Source: Marinobacter segnicrescens
Lineage (GTDB): Bacteria > Pseudomonadota > Gammaproteobacteria > Pseudomonadales > Oleiphilaceae
Direction: 5' to 3'
Assembly: GCF_900111555.1 (NCBI RefSeq)
Contig: NZ_FOHZ01000002.1
Coordinates: forward strand, 62,001 to 126,000
Length of the DNA stretch: 64,000 nt
A model generated the notes under the pieces. It was not told the origin of the DNA. It did no database searches and saw only the letters and a list, made by a program, of their open reading frames with translations. Both the position numbers and the translations under genes were made by a program. Position 1 is the stretch's first letter, and each line of letters opens with the position of its first letter. Shown here piece after piece: positions 37,905 through 48,123 of the stretch.

Positions 37905-37930
37905 CAGGGGTACTTGCCGGCCTGTGACCC

Positions 37931-39484
37931 TCAGCTGGCCAGATAGTTCTCGAGGAATTCTCCAAACGTGCCGCTGTCGGCCTTTTCCATAGCCGCCTGC
38001 TCGTCAAGTGACTCCCGTGTCATGCGCTCGAAGTCGGCACGGACCTGCTCATCAGGCACCGCCTCCTGCAGGCTGAGCTGATGCTCTCGCGACAACTCAA
38101 GCGTCCACTCCCGGTGACCGCGGCCGGTTTCTTTCATGGCGGCGAGTACCCGGGCTGAGGGCAGCAATGAGGGGTCGTCCAGTTTCTGCCGCTGTACAGC
38201 CAGGGCCTCCCGGTAGCGGTTACCGCCCTGCCACTGGTCCAGCTGTTCCGCCAGGCCATCCAGCTCATCCAGGGCTTCCCGGGAGGCATCGCTGAGGGCA
38301 ACGGTGCGATCGCACCGGGTCAGCTGGAGCCGGGGATCACGCCCCTCGTTCACAACATCCTTGTAGTTGTCATCCAAACGGTCACACTCGGCATCGCCGA
38401 TCCGCGGACTGTCCTGCAGCAGGCAACCCAGCAGGAACAGGTCCAGGAAATCCACCTGCGGTGCATTCAGGCCCAGCGGGGAGAATGGGTCCAGGTCCAG
38501 GCAGCGCACCTCGATGTACTCCACGCCGCGACGATCCAGCGCCTGGATGGGCTTCTCGCCCCGCTCGGTGGTCCGCTTCGGCCGCACCGCACTGTAATAC
38601 TCGTTCTCGATCTGGAGGATGCTGGTATTGATCTGGATGAACTGGTCACCACGACGGGTGCCGATTTCCTCATAGGGAGGCCAGGTCGTATGAATCGCCC
38701 GGTCGAGGGTTTCCGTGTAGGTCTTCAGCTCGTTGAAGCAGATGTTCAGGGACGACTGGGCGTTGTTGTGATAGCCCAGATCCCCCATGCGCAGGGAGGT
38801 GGCATTGCGACCATAGAAGGTGTCGTCACTGAAGGGGGCAAGCTGATGATTGACGCCACGAACAAAGCTGGCATCCAGCGCGGGCGAGGCGCCGAACAGC
38901 AGCATCAGCAGCCAGCTACGACGGCGGAAGTTACGGATCAGCCAGAAATACTGGTCGGATTTGAAATCCTGCAGCGACTGCCCGTCGCCCAGCAACTGCT
39001 GCCATTTCTGCCAGAAACTGTCCGGCAGCGACAGGTTGTAATGGGCGCCGGCGATGCTCTGCATCATGCGGCCATAGCGCACGGCCAAGCCCTGACGGTA
39101 CACATGCTTGAGCTGACCAATGTGCGAACTGCCGTATTCCGCAATCGGAATGCTCGGGTCTCCATCCAGCTCACAGGGCATGCTGGCGGACCAGAGCACC
39201 TCGTCTTCCAGGTGCTGGTGCACGAACCAGTGGATATCCCGCAGGGAGGCCAGCATTTCCTCGGTGCTGCGGCATACCGGGGTGATCAGCTCCAGCAGGG
39301 ATTCCGAGTAATCGGTGGTAATGCGCGGATGGGTCAGCGCCGAGCCCAATGCCTTCGGATGCGGGGTCTGCGCGATGAACCCGTTGCGGTCAACCCGCAG
39401 CCCCTCTTTCTCGGCCCCTTTGAGGAACCCGTCCCAGTCGCTGGCATTGAGCTGTGAGAACAACCCGTGGCGCGATGCACCCAT
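37931..39484 (-). CDS. gshA: Glutamate-cysteine ligase
   Basis: A 517-residue gammaproteobacterial GshA (E. coli 518) that joins glutamate and cysteine with ATP, the rate-limiting step of glutathione synthesis. Characteristic segments are GLRVDRNGFIAQTPHPKALGS at the N-terminus, TTDYSESLLELITP in the active site, and EVRCLDLDPFSPLG in the second half. It is monocistronic, with its promoter in the 96 bases before tex. Confidence 0.95.
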   Translation of the reverse strand: MGASRHGLFSQLNASDWDGFLKGAEKEGLRVDRNGFIAQTPHPKALGSALTHPRITTDYSESLLELITPVCRSTEEMLASLRDIHWFVHQHLEDEVLWSASMPCELDGDPSIPIAEYGSSHIGQLKHVYRQGLAVRYGRMMQSIAGAHYNLSLPDSFWQKWQQLLGDGQSLQDFKSDQYFWLIRNFRRRSWLLMLLFGASPALDASFVRGVNHQLAPFSDDTFYGRNATSLRMGDLGYHNNAQSSLNICFNELKTYTETLDRAIHTTWPPYEEIGTRRGDQFIQINTSILQIENEYYSAVRPKRTTERGEKPIQALDRRGVEYIEVRCLDLDPFSPLGLNAPQVDFLDLFLLGCLLQDSPRIGDAECDRLDDNYKDVVNEGRDPRLQLTRCDRTVALSDASREALDELDGLAEQLDQWQGGNRYREALAVQRQKLDDPSLLPSARVLAAMKETGRGHREWTLELSREHQLSLQEAVPDEQVRADFERMTRESLDEQAAMEKADSGTFGEFLENYLAS

Positions 39485-39580
39485 GTTTGACTCCTATGAT
39501 CACCCGGCGAGCGGAAACCTTGCCGCTGCGGACAACTTTAGCATGGGCAGGCCACTACGACGCCGCCCACCACCATTGGA

Positions 39581-41926
39581 TTAACGCTTGCCCTTGCGGG
39601 CTGAGGCCAGTGCCTCGGCCAGGGCACCGGCCATGGCGCCCTGGGGTTGTTGCGGCTGGCTACTACCACGCCGCCCAGCACCGGAAGCCTGGCGAGCCTT
39701 GGCGGACTTGTGGCGATCGCCCTGCCCCCGTTCCGGCCGATTGCCCTCACCGGGCTTGTCATCCAGTCGCATGGACAGGCCAATACGCTTGCGGGGAATG
39801 TCCACTTCCATGACCTTGACCTTGACGATATCGCCGGCCTTGACCACCTCACGGGGGTCCTTGACGAACTCATGGGACAGGGCAGAGATATGAACCAGGC
39901 CATCCTGGTGCACACCGATATCCACGAACGCCCCGAAGTTGGTGACGTTGGTCACCGTCCCTTCCAGGGTCATCCCCGGCTTCAGGTCATTGAGTGTTTC
40001 CACCCCTTCCTGGAAGCTGGCGAAACGGAACTCTGGCCGGGGGTCCCGCCCCGGTTTTTCCAGCTCGGCAATGATATCCCGGATGGTGGGAACCCCGAAC
40101 TGATCGGTCACATACTCTTCCGGGTTCAGGCTCCGCAGGAAACTGACATCACCAATCAGGTCCGCCACCTTGCGACCGCTTTTCTTCGCGATGGCTTCCA
40201 CCACACCGTAGGCCTCGGGATGTACGGCGGAACGGTCCAGGGGGTTCTCTCCCTGACTGATCCGCAGGAAGCCAGCGGCCTGTTCAAAGGTCTTCGGCCC
40301 CAGCCTCGGCACTTCCAGCAACTGCCGGCGGCTGCGGAAACCACCATTGCGGCTGCGGAATTCAATAATGTTCTCGGCGGTTCCGGGGTTAAGACCAGAC
40401 ACCCGCGCCAACAGGGGAGCCGAAGCGGTGTTGAGGTCGACGCCAACGCCGTTTACACAGTCCTCAACTACCGCATCCAGGCTACGGGCAAGCTGCACCT
40501 GGGAGACATCGTGCTGATACTGGCCAACACCGATGGACTTGGGCTCGATCTTGACCAGCTCGGCCAGCGGATCCTGCAGGCGGCGGGCGATAGAAACGGC
40601 ACCACGGATGGTAACGTCCAGGTCCGGCAGTTCCCGCGAGGCGAACTCAGACGCTGAGTAAATGGACGCACCGGACTCGCTCACAACAATGCGGTTAAGC
40701 TTGAACTCGGGGTACCGCTTGCACAGCTCCGCTACCAGCTTCTCGGTCTCCCGGGACGCGGTGCCGTTGCCGATAGCCACCAGTTCGATCCTGTGCTCCC
40801 GGCACCACTTCGCCAGCTGTTCTATGGACTGGTCCCACTGATTTTTCGGGGCGTGGGGATAGATGGCGCCATACCCGGCCACCTCACCGGTTCCGTCAAT
40901 AATGGCGACTTTCACCCCGGTGCGCAGGCCCGGGTCCAGGCCGAGGGTCGGCCGGGGACCGGCCGGAGCCAGCAGGAGCAGGTCCTTGAGATTATTGGCA
41001 AATACCTGAATCGCCTCCGCTTCGGCCGCTTCACGCACCTGTGCCATGAGGTCGGTCTCCAGCTGGGTAGACAGCTTGACCCGCCAGGTCCACCGCACCA
41101 CGTCCGCCAGCCAGCGATCCGCGGGGCGGCCCTGGTCACGAATGTTCCAGTGGGCGGCAATCTTCGCTTCTGCCGGGTGCGGCACACGACGGTCTTCACT
41201 CTCACCCTCCACCGTAATGGCGTATGTGAGAATGCCTTCGTTGCGACCCCGCAGTATCGCCAGCGCCCGGTGGGAGGGCATCTTTTTCAGGGGCTCCTGG
41301 TGATCGAAGTAGTCCCGGAACTTGGCGCCCTCGTTCTCTTTTCCTTCAATGACCGTAACCTTCAACTGCCCCTCGCTCCACAGGTAGTCCCGCAGGCGAC
41401 CCAACAGCTCCGCATCCTCGGCAAAGCGTTCCATCAGGATATTTCGCGCACCTTCAAGGGCAGCTTTAACGTCTTCAACACCCGCTTCGGAGTTGAGGTA
41501 GCCGGCGGCGAGGGCTTCAGGATCCTGGCCCGGGTTGTCATACAGGCTGTCAGCCAGCGGCTCAAGTCCGGCCTCGCGGGCAATCTGGGCCTTGGTGCGG
41601 CGCTTGGGCTTGTAGGGGAGGTACAGGTCTTCCAGGCGGTTCTTGGTGTCGGCCTCGTCGACGGCGGCGCGGAGTTCGTCCGTCAGCTTGCCCTGCTCCT
41701 CGATACTCTTGAGGATGGTCTCACGCCGCTCTTCCAGCTCCCGCAGGTAGCGCAGCCGCTCTTCCAGGGTCCGCAACTGGCTGTCGTCCAGGGCACCGGT
41801 GACTTCTTTCCGGTAGCGGGCGATGAAGGGCACGGTAGCGCCTTCATCAAGCAGGGCAATGGTGGCGTTGACCTGTTGTTCGCGTACACCGAGTTCTTCG
41901 GCAATGCGGCCGGGAATACTGATCAT
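39581..41926 (-). CDS. tex: Tex-family transcription accessory / RNA-binding protein
   Basis: 781 residues with the full Tex order: an N-terminal helical region ([17 protein letters not shown]), a YqgF-like RNase-H-fold domain (about 325-455, [15 protein letters not shown]), helix-hairpin-helix repeats (about 500-570) and a C-terminal S1 RNA-binding domain (about 648-720, [21 protein letters not shown]). A basic Gly/Arg-rich tail follows. Tex binds nucleic acid and is linked to transcription elongation and toxin expression in other genera. Its length equals Pseudomonas Tex (about 785). Confidence 0.94.
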   Translation of the reverse strand: MISIPGRIAEELGVREQQVNATIALLDEGATVPFIARYRKEVTGALDDSQLRTLEERLRYLRELEERRETILKSIEEQGKLTDELRAAVDEADTKNRLEDLYLPYKPKRRTKAQIAREAGLEPLADSLYDNPGQDPEALAAGYLNSEAGVEDVKAALEGARNILMERFAEDAELLGRLRDYLWSEGQLKVTVIEGKENEGAKFRDYFDHQEPLKKMPSHRALAILRGRNEGILTYAITVEGESEDRRVPHPAEAKIAAHWNIRDQGRPADRWLADVVRWTWRVKLSTQLETDLMAQVREAAEAEAIQVFANNLKDLLLLAPAGPRPTLGLDPGLRTGVKVAIIDGTGEVAGYGAIYPHAPKNQWDQSIEQLAKWCREHRIELVAIGNGTASRETEKLVAELCKRYPEFKLNRIVVSESGASIYSASEFASRELPDLDVTIRGAVSIARRLQDPLAELVKIEPKSIGVGQYQHDVSQVQLARSLDAVVEDCVNGVGVDLNTASAPLLARVSGLNPGTAENIIEFRSRNGGFRSRRQLLEVPRLGPKTFEQAAGFLRISQGENPLDRSAVHPEAYGVVEAIAKKSGRKVADLIGDVSFLRSLNPEEYVTDQFGVPTIRDIIAELEKPGRDPRPEFRFASFQEGVETLNDLKPGMTLEGTVTNVTNFGAFVDIGVHQDGLVHISALSHEFVKDPREVVKAGDIVKVKVMEVDIPRKRIGLSMRLDDKPGEGNRPERGQGDRHKSAKARQASGAGRRGSSQPQQPQGAMAGALAEALASARKGKR

Positions 41927-42028
41927 GCTGTGTTACCTGAGAGGGGAGAATCCTGCCCGCACGATAGCGGACCATTCGTCACTGTATTTGGTCAGACCGT
42001 TAAATCAGACCGCAAAAGGTACAGGGCC

Positions 42029-43744
42029 TTACTCCGGCAGGCAAGCCAGGCGATTACGGTCCTGCAGGAAATCCAGCAGTGCGGGCCAGGGCATGGGGCG
42101 TGCGTAGTAGTAACCCTGGACCTCGTCACAATGCTGGTCACGCAGGAACGCGAGCTGGCCCTCGGTTTCCACGCCTTCTGCCACCACGCTCATCTGCAGG
42201 CTGTGAGCCAGGCTGATAATGGCGCGGATAATATGCTCCGAGTCACCGCTTTCACCCAGGGCCTGGACGAAGGATTTGTCGATTTTGACCAGCGAGATAG
42301 GCAGGTGTTGCAGGTTGGTCAGGGAGGAATACCCGGTGCCAAAGTCATCCAGGGCAAAGCTGATACCCAGCTGACTCAGCTCCCGCAGGCAGCGCTGGGC
42401 GTAGTCCGGGTCGTGCATCATGGCCGTTTCGGTGAGCTCCAGTTCCAGCAGGCTGGTATCAACGTTGGCATTGAAGATGATGCGGAAGATGGTTTCCGTC
42501 ATCTTGCGATCATGGAACTGCCGGAACGACAGATTGACGGCAAACACCAGGCCCGGAAAACCCAGGTCGGCCGACTCCTGCAGCCGGGCACAGGCCTGCT
42601 CGATCACCCAGTAACCAATGGGCACGATCAGGCCACTGCGTTCAGCAGCGGGTATGAATTCATCGGGCATGACCAGCCCCCGGGTGGGATGGTTCCAGCG
42701 AATCAGGCATTCCACGCCCCTCACCTCGCCGGTAATCAGGTCGATACGGGGCTGGTAATAGAGTTCCAGCTCGCCGGAACGCAGCGCATTGCGCAGGTCC
42801 CCTTCCAGCTTGAGCTGGTGACCGGCGGAAATGTGCAACTGACGGTTGTAGAAGCGATAGCTGGTGCCGGAGTCCCGCTTGGCTTCGAACATGGCCCGGT
42901 TGGCACGGCGCAACAGGGTTTCCGGGGTATCACCGGCTTCCGGGAACGTGGCCACACCGAGACTGGCCGTGATACCCACCCGGTTACCAGCCACCGTAAC
43001 CGGGTCGTTCAGGGCGGTAACCAGCTTGCGGACGATCTGGGACAGGTCCAGGGAGTCGTCCACGTTCTCGGCAATGACGGCCAGTTCGTCCCCACCGATG
43101 CGCATCAGCGAGTCCACCCGGCGCATCACCTGGCGCAGGCGCTCGGCCAGGCGGAGTACCAGTTCGTCCCCCTGACGGTAACCCAGCGACTCGTTAACCG
43201 TCCGAAAGTCATCCAGGTTGATGTGAATCAGGGCCAGCCGATGGTCGCCCCGCTCGGCCCGCAGAATCGCCTGCTGCAGGCGATCAAAGAACAGGTTGCG
43301 GTTGATAAAGCCACTGGCCACCTCCCGGCCCAATTGACCGCCGGCGCTGTCTTCCAGTTGCTGGCGGAACCAGACACAACGAACGGCCCTGGCCATTGAC
43401 CAGCGATCCAGGCGACCTTTGCAAAGGTAGTCTGCCGCGCCACCGGCGAGCAGGCCCTCTGTAACCTCGTCCTCCAGCCCGCCACCGATGGCAATCACCG
43501 GCTTTTCGTTACCGGCCACCGCCAGGTATTGCAGGAAACCACCTTCTGAGCCGGCATGGAAAGTCGGCTCCCATAACAGGACGTCAAAGTGAGCGTGAAT
43601 CAGCAAGTCACCGACGTCGTCGGGATCAGGGCACCAGGTCAGCTCGGAAACAAAGTCACCGTGGCCATGGAGCATGGCTCCGTAACGCAGAAAATCAGTT
43701 TGTTCCCCGGTAAGGACCAGGATACGCAGGTTGTCGGACTGCAT
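42029..43744 (-). CDS. GGDEF-EAL protein with pseudo-receiver domain
   Basis: 571 residues. Residues 1-125 have a receiver fold, but the phospho-Asp position reads LLWEP (Trp/Glu instead of Asp), so it is probably not phosphorylated. The GGDEF domain (150-305) reads GGDEL (217-221). The EAL domain (315-565) reads ECL (345-347) and keeps DDFGTGYSS (466 on), K488 and E523, so phosphodiesterase activity is plausible. It lies between tex and rep on its own transcript. The likely output is c-di-GMP breakdown, inferred from motifs only. Confidence 0.87.
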   Translation of the reverse strand: MQSDNLRILVLTGEQTDFLRYGAMLHGHGDFVSELTWCPDPDDVGDLLIHAHFDVLLWEPTFHAGSEGGFLQYLAVAGNEKPVIAIGGGLEDEVTEGLLAGGAADYLCKGRLDRWSMARAVRCVWFRQQLEDSAGGQLGREVASGFINRNLFFDRLQQAILRAERGDHRLALIHINLDDFRTVNESLGYRQGDELVLRLAERLRQVMRRVDSLMRIGGDELAVIAENVDDSLDLSQIVRKLVTALNDPVTVAGNRVGITASLGVATFPEAGDTPETLLRRANRAMFEAKRDSGTSYRFYNRQLHISAGHQLKLEGDLRNALRSGELELYYQPRIDLITGEVRGVECLIRWNHPTRGLVMPDEFIPAAERSGLIVPIGYWVIEQACARLQESADLGFPGLVFAVNLSFRQFHDRKMTETIFRIIFNANVDTSLLELELTETAMMHDPDYAQRCLRELSQLGISFALDDFGTGYSSLTNLQHLPISLVKIDKSFVQALGESGDSEHIIRAIISLAHSLQMSVVAEGVETEGQLAFLRDQHCDEVQGYYYARPMPWPALLDFLQDRNRLACLPE

Positions 43745-43976
43745 TTTGGTTCAGATGCCCTTTTTATCCCGGCCATAACAGGCCGGGCAGTATTACTGCC
43801 GGAAGGTGACCCCGCCTGTGAGACGCCCGGAAGGAATGTCACCTTGCGACGGTGACACCCTGAGCTTGCGACGGATTCAAGTGATCACCCTACAAGATAG
43901 CTGATAGCCAAAGAAGATACAGAATTTGGTCTCAGGTAGAATGCTCCTTTTCGCTGAATCCTGCGTCAGGTGAACT

Positions 43977-45995
43977 GTGTCACAACTTAACCCCCGTCAA
44001 CGCGAAGCCGTGCATTACATCGACGGCCCCCTGCTGGTGCTCGCGGGGGCTGGTAGCGGCAAAACCAGCGTGATCACCCGCAAGATCGCCTACCTGATTG
44101 AGCAGGCGGGAATCCCGGGGCGACATATTGCGGCAGTGACCTTTACCAACAAGGCCGCCCGGGAGATGAAGGAACGCGTCGGCAAGCTGGTGGATCGCAA
44201 GCTGACCCGGGGCCTGACGGTCTCCACCTTCCACAACCTGGGCATGCATATCATCCGTGAGGAGCTGGCGCACCTGGGCTACCATCCCGGCTTCTCCATC
44301 TTCGACGCAGAAGACGCCAAGGCCCTGCTGCAGGACCTGATGCTGCGGGAAGCGAGCGCCGACGCCGGTGACGAATTGTCGGATATCCAGCACACCATAT
44401 CCGCCTGGAAGAATGACATGAAGGGTCCGGAGGACGCCTGGAGCCGGGCCGTCGACGAGCGGGAGCAGCGTATTGCGCTGATCTACAAGCGCTACCAGCA
44501 GTACCTCAAGGCCTACAATGCCGTGGACTTTGATGACCTGATCCTGCTGCCGGTGCAGTTATTCCGGACCGTACCGGAAGCCCTTGCCAAGTGGCGCCGC
44601 AAAATCCGCTACATGCTGGTGGACGAATACCAGGACACCAACCTCTGCCAGTACGAACTGGTCAAACTGCTGGTGGCGGAACGGGCAGCGTTTACCGTGG
44701 TGGGGGATGATGACCAGTCGATCTATGCCTGGCGGGGCGCCCGACCAGAGAACCTGGTGCAGCTGAAAGAGGATTTCCCGAGCCTGAAGATCGTCAAGCT
44801 GGAACAGAACTACCGGTCCACCGCGCGCATCCTGCGCTGTGCCAATGAAGTGATCGCCAACAATCCCCACGTGTTCGAGAAGGCCCTGTGGAGCGACCAC
44901 ACCATCGGTGATGAGCTACGCATTGTGCGTTGCCGCAACGAGGATGCCGAGTCCCACCGGATAGCATCAGAGATCATTGACCAGAAGCTCAAGAAGGGCC
45001 TGCAGTTCCGGGACTTTGCCGTGCTCTACCGGGGGAACCACCAGGCCCGGCTACTGGAAATGAAACTGCAGGCCTTCCAGATTCCCTACCGCATCTCCGG
45101 TGGCCAGTCGTTTTTCTCGAAAAACGAGATACGGGATGCAATGGCCTACCTGCGCCTGCTGATCAACCCGGATGACGATGCGGCCTTTCTGCGTGTGGTC
45201 AACGTGCCCCGGCGCGAAATTGGCCCCCGTACGCTGGAACAGTTAAGTCACTACTCCCGCGCCCGGGACATCAGCATGCACCGGGCCCTGGACGAAATGG
45301 GGGTGGAAGCCCATGTCACCGAAAAGGGCCTGGACCGGCTACGCCGTTTCCGTCACTGGGTGGAAGGCACATGCCGGCGCCTCTACGAGGAAGATCCGGT
45401 GCCGGTACTCAAGCAGCTGTTCACCGACATCGAATATGAGGAGTGGCTGCACCAGCACGCCAGCAGCCCCAAGCAGGCGGAGCGGCGCATGGAGAACATC
45501 TGGTACCTGATCGACTCCATTCAGCGCATGCTCGATGACGACAAGGGCACCGCCAACGAGACCAGCATCGAGGACGCCATCAGCCGCCTCATCCTCAGGG
45601 ACCTGATGGAACAGCAGGAAGAAGAGGACGACAGCGACAAGGTGCAGCTGCTGACCCTGCATGCGTCAAAGGGCCTGGAGTTCCCGCACGTGTTCATCAT
45701 GGGCCTGGAGGAAGAAATCCTGCCGCACCGCTCCAGCATAGAAGAAGGTAATATCGAGGAAGAGCGGCGACTGATGTACGTGGGCATAACCCGGGCCCGG
45801 GAAACCCTGACCCTGACCTTTGCAGCGCAACGCCGGCAGTATGGTGAGAAGCTGGAGACCATACCCAGCCGATTCCTGGACGAATTGCCTGAGGGCGATG
45901 TGAAGTGGGAGGGAACCGGGGACCTGGACCAGGAAGCCAATCAGCAGAAGGGCAAGGCCACCCTCAGCGCACTACTGGGAGACCTGGGGAGCTGA
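43977..45995 (+). CDS. rep: ATP-dependent DNA helicase Rep
   Basis: A 672-residue superfamily 1A 3'-5' helicase (E. coli Rep 673) that helps replication forks pass protein barriers. It begins SQLNPRQREAVHYIDGPLLVLAGAGSGKT, containing the Q motif and Walker A. The Walker B is LVDEYQDTN, and motif V/VI residues are in LLTLHASKGLEFPHVF and EERRLMYVGITRA. GTG 43977 is the start, right before the conserved N-terminus. Confidence 0.95.
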   Translation: MSQLNPRQREAVHYIDGPLLVLAGAGSGKTSVITRKIAYLIEQAGIPGRHIAAVTFTNKAAREMKERVGKLVDRKLTRGLTVSTFHNLGMHIIREELAHLGYHPGFSIFDAEDAKALLQDLMLREASADAGDELSDIQHTISAWKNDMKGPEDAWSRAVDEREQRIALIYKRYQQYLKAYNAVDFDDLILLPVQLFRTVPEALAKWRRKIRYMLVDEYQDTNLCQYELVKLLVAERAAFTVVGDDDQSIYAWRGARPENLVQLKEDFPSLKIVKLEQNYRSTARILRCANEVIANNPHVFEKALWSDHTIGDELRIVRCRNEDAESHRIASEIIDQKLKKGLQFRDFAVLYRGNHQARLLEMKLQAFQIPYRISGGQSFFSKNEIRDAMAYLRLLINPDDDAAFLRVVNVPRREIGPRTLEQLSHYSRARDISMHRALDEMGVEAHVTEKGLDRLRRFRHWVEGTCRRLYEEDPVPVLKQLFTDIEYEEWLHQHASSPKQAERRMENIWYLIDSIQRMLDDDKGTANETSIEDAISRLILRDLMEQQEEEDDSDKVQLLTLHASKGLEFPHVFIMGLEEEILPHRSSIEEGNIEEERRLMYVGITRARETLTLTFAAQRRQYGEKLETIPSRFLDELPEGDVKWEGTGDLDQEANQQKGKATLSALLGDLGS

Positions 45996-46058
45996 GGGCG
46001 CGTAGACGCGGATATAAAGCCAGGGCCAGCCCGCAATCAGCGGACCGGCCCGGACGCA

Positions 46059-46481
46059 TCACTGAGAAGCGTCGACCATATGTTGGACGGCGGCCTGGAT
46101 TTCCTCATCGGAGCAGCTGCCACACCCACCTTTCGGCGGCATGCCCTGGAAGCCGTTAATCGCGTGGTCGATCAGGGTCTCCATGCCCTTGTCAATGCGG
46201 GGGCCCCAGGCACCCGCATCACCCACGATCGGAGCACCCGCCGCGCCGGTAGCATGGCACGCGGTACAGGCGGCATTATAAACCTCGTCGCCTGCGCGAG
46301 GGCCGTCACTGGACGCTGTCGCCGGAGCTGCCGCAGCCGAACCGCAGTCCTCACCCTGCAGGCAGACCTTGCCAACCGGGGCAATACGCTCACGGATCTG
46401 ATCTTCAACACTTGCAACAGCGCTTGCCGCCGTCAGACCGAATGCAACCAGTGCGGCCGCCAGGACTTTCATCATTTTCAC
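46059..46481 (-). CDS. Cytochrome c5-type monohaem cytochrome
   Basis: A 140-residue periplasmic c-type cytochrome: a signal peptide (cleavage near AVAS), an acidic/Ala-rich stretch with a CLQGEDCG pair, the haem site CTACH, the axial Met in GMPPKGG, and the extra C-terminal CGSC pair that is typical of cytochrome c5. It would carry electrons to terminal oxidases. GTG 46481 is favoured by GAGAGG six bases upstream; ATG 46475 and 46472 are in frame. It is divergent from the next gene. Confidence 0.88.
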   Translation of the reverse strand: MKMMKVLAAALVAFGLTAASAVASVEDQIRERIAPVGKVCLQGEDCGSAAAAPATASSDGPRAGDEVYNAACTACHATGAAGAPIVGDAGAWGPRIDKGMETLIDHAINGFQGMPPKGGCGSCSDEEIQAAVQHMVDASQ

Positions 46482-46642
46482 AATGCACCTCTCATCAGAG
46501 CATTCCGGGAGCCAGGGGTGGTGACGGATCGGCAGGCTCCCCAATTGTATGTGGGCGCATTATAGCGGGTGGAGCCGGGCAAAAAAACCAACAAACCGCT
46601 AAGATAGGGCAGATCCTGTTTCACCAACCGGCCGAGGAAGCG

Positions 46643-46975
46643 ATGACCGGAAAGCCTTCACAGAACCCCCACCCCTGGCGCAAGCCGCTGCTGGCGGCTG
46701 AATTCATTGCGCTGGCCGTGCTGGTCGGGTCCATGGCGATGCTTGGCCAGGTCAGCGATGGGAATGAGCTTAACGCTGCCTGGCTGCTGATTCCCGCCGC
46801 AGCCAGCCTGGTTGTATTCCTGTCTTTCCTGGGGCTGATGTATCTGCGGTGGATCGCCGCTGCGGGGGCCGGCCAGAGCCGTCGGCAAAGGGTTCTTTTC
46901 GGTCTGCTGGCGCTGACCCTGCTGGGTGTCTGGGCCTACGCCATTGCCCAGACCTGGCACAGCCTGCCGGGATGA
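46643..46975 (+). CDS. Small three-helix membrane protein, unknown function
   Basis: A 110-residue protein with three hydrophobic segments (about 16-34, 44-66 and 85-103) joined by short charged loops. I do not recognise a family. A GAGGAAG ribosome site two bases before ATG 46643 supports translation. It lies 78 bases upstream of pldA on the same strand and may be cotranscribed. Confidence 0.65.
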   Translation: MTGKPSQNPHPWRKPLLAAEFIALAVLVGSMAMLGQVSDGNELNAAWLLIPAAASLVVFLSFLGLMYLRWIAAAGAGQSRRQRVLFGLLALTLLGVWAYAIAQTWHSLPG

Positions 46976-47053
46976 GGAGCGGTTAATGCCCCTGCAATGA
47001 TGTTGTCACACCAATTCGTCCATCATGCCCTGTTCACCATCAAAGGACCGTCT

Positions 47054-48049
47054 ATGAGACCATGGAACCGACTGACCCTGATCGCTTGCGCTGGCCTTTT
47101 GATACCCCTGCAGGGTGCCGCACAGGCACATGGCGGGGCGGACGACGAGATTACCCGGGAGGAAGTGGAAGCGCTCGCTGAAGAGGTTGGCGAGGAAGTT
47201 GAACAGTCCGGCGCACAGCAGTCGGACGAGCAGGCCATGGAGCAGGAAATCGAGGAGTACGAAGCCAAGGAGCGCCTGATCGGCACCCTGATTGGCGGCT
47301 TCGTTCCTTATCGCCCCACCTACATACTTCCCTACACGTATGTGGACAGCCCCAATCAGAACCCCGTCAGCCCCAGACTGGGCGAGGGTGACTACGACAC
47401 CAACCTCCAGGACGAAGAGGCAAAGTACCAGATCAGCTTCAAAGTCCCTTTGCTGACCGGCATGCTGGACGACCGTACTACCCTCTGGTTCGGTTATACC
47501 CAGAAGTCCTTCTGGCAGGTATACAATACCGATGAGTCCGCGCCCTTCCGCGAGACCAATTACGAACCGGAACTCTTTGTGCGTCACCGGCTCGGGTGGG
47601 ACCTGGGTCCGGGTGAACTGAACGCTGTTGCTATCGGCTTTAACCACCAGTCCAACGGTCAGTCCGAACCCCGCTCCCGAAGCTGGAACCGGATCAAGGG
47701 GAGTATTGCCTACACCTACAACCGGTGGCTATTCATGGTCAACCCCTGGTACCGGCTGCCGGAACAAGACAGCGACAATGATAACGATGATATACACGAG
47801 TATTTGGGGTATGCGGAGTACATTGCCGTCTACAAGTGGGACGATGATCATGTCATTTCCACGACACTGATGAACAACCTGCGCTCAGACGACAACCGCA
47901 CGTCGGTCGAACTGGGATACAGCTTTCCGATGGGAGAGCGGCTCAAGGGGTTTGTTCAATACTATAACGGTTACGGTGAGAGCCTGATTGACTACAACGA
48001 GCGCATGCACCGTATCGGTATCGGCATTATGCTGAACGACTGGCTGTAA
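47054..48049 (+). CDS. pldA: Outer-membrane phospholipase A1
   Basis: A 331-residue OMPLA: a signal peptide (about 1-25, AQAHGG), an acidic helical stretch (30-75) that is longer than in E. coli PldA (289), and a 12-strand barrel. The catalytic triad is clear in NHQSNG and SRSWNR: H198, S200 and N212. The enzyme hydrolyses phospholipids that reach the outer leaflet and helps keep lipid asymmetry. AAAGGA precedes ATG 47054. The gene converges with the phosphomannomutase gene. Confidence 0.93.
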   Translation: MRPWNRLTLIACAGLLIPLQGAAQAHGGADDEITREEVEALAEEVGEEVEQSGAQQSDEQAMEQEIEEYEAKERLIGTLIGGFVPYRPTYILPYTYVDSPNQNPVSPRLGEGDYDTNLQDEEAKYQISFKVPLLTGMLDDRTTLWFGYTQKSFWQVYNTDESAPFRETNYEPELFVRHRLGWDLGPGELNAVAIGFNHQSNGQSEPRSRSWNRIKGSIAYTYNRWLFMVNPWYRLPEQDSDNDNDDIHEYLGYAEYIAVYKWDDDHVISTTLMNNLRSDDNRTSVELGYSFPMGERLKGFVQYYNGYGESLIDYNERMHRIGIGIMLNDWL

Positions 48050-48075
48050 GGCCGGGTATTGTAGCCATCCGAAGC

Positions 48076-48101
48076 AAAGGGCGACCAGGTGGTCGCCCTT
48101 T
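48076..48101. terminator. Bidirectional terminator between pldA and phosphomannomutase
   Basis: AAAGGGCGACCA (48076-48087) and TGGTCGCCCTTT (48090-48101) are perfectly complementary around a GG turn. Confidence 0.75.
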
Positions 48102-48123
48102 CAGGATAAGTCCTGCCTGGCCA

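Noticed and set aside
40793-43399. Very long open frame on + (868 codons) across tex and the GGDEF-EAL gene.
   Set aside because: It is antisense to two clearly recognisable genes in high-GC DNA; its translation has no domain features.
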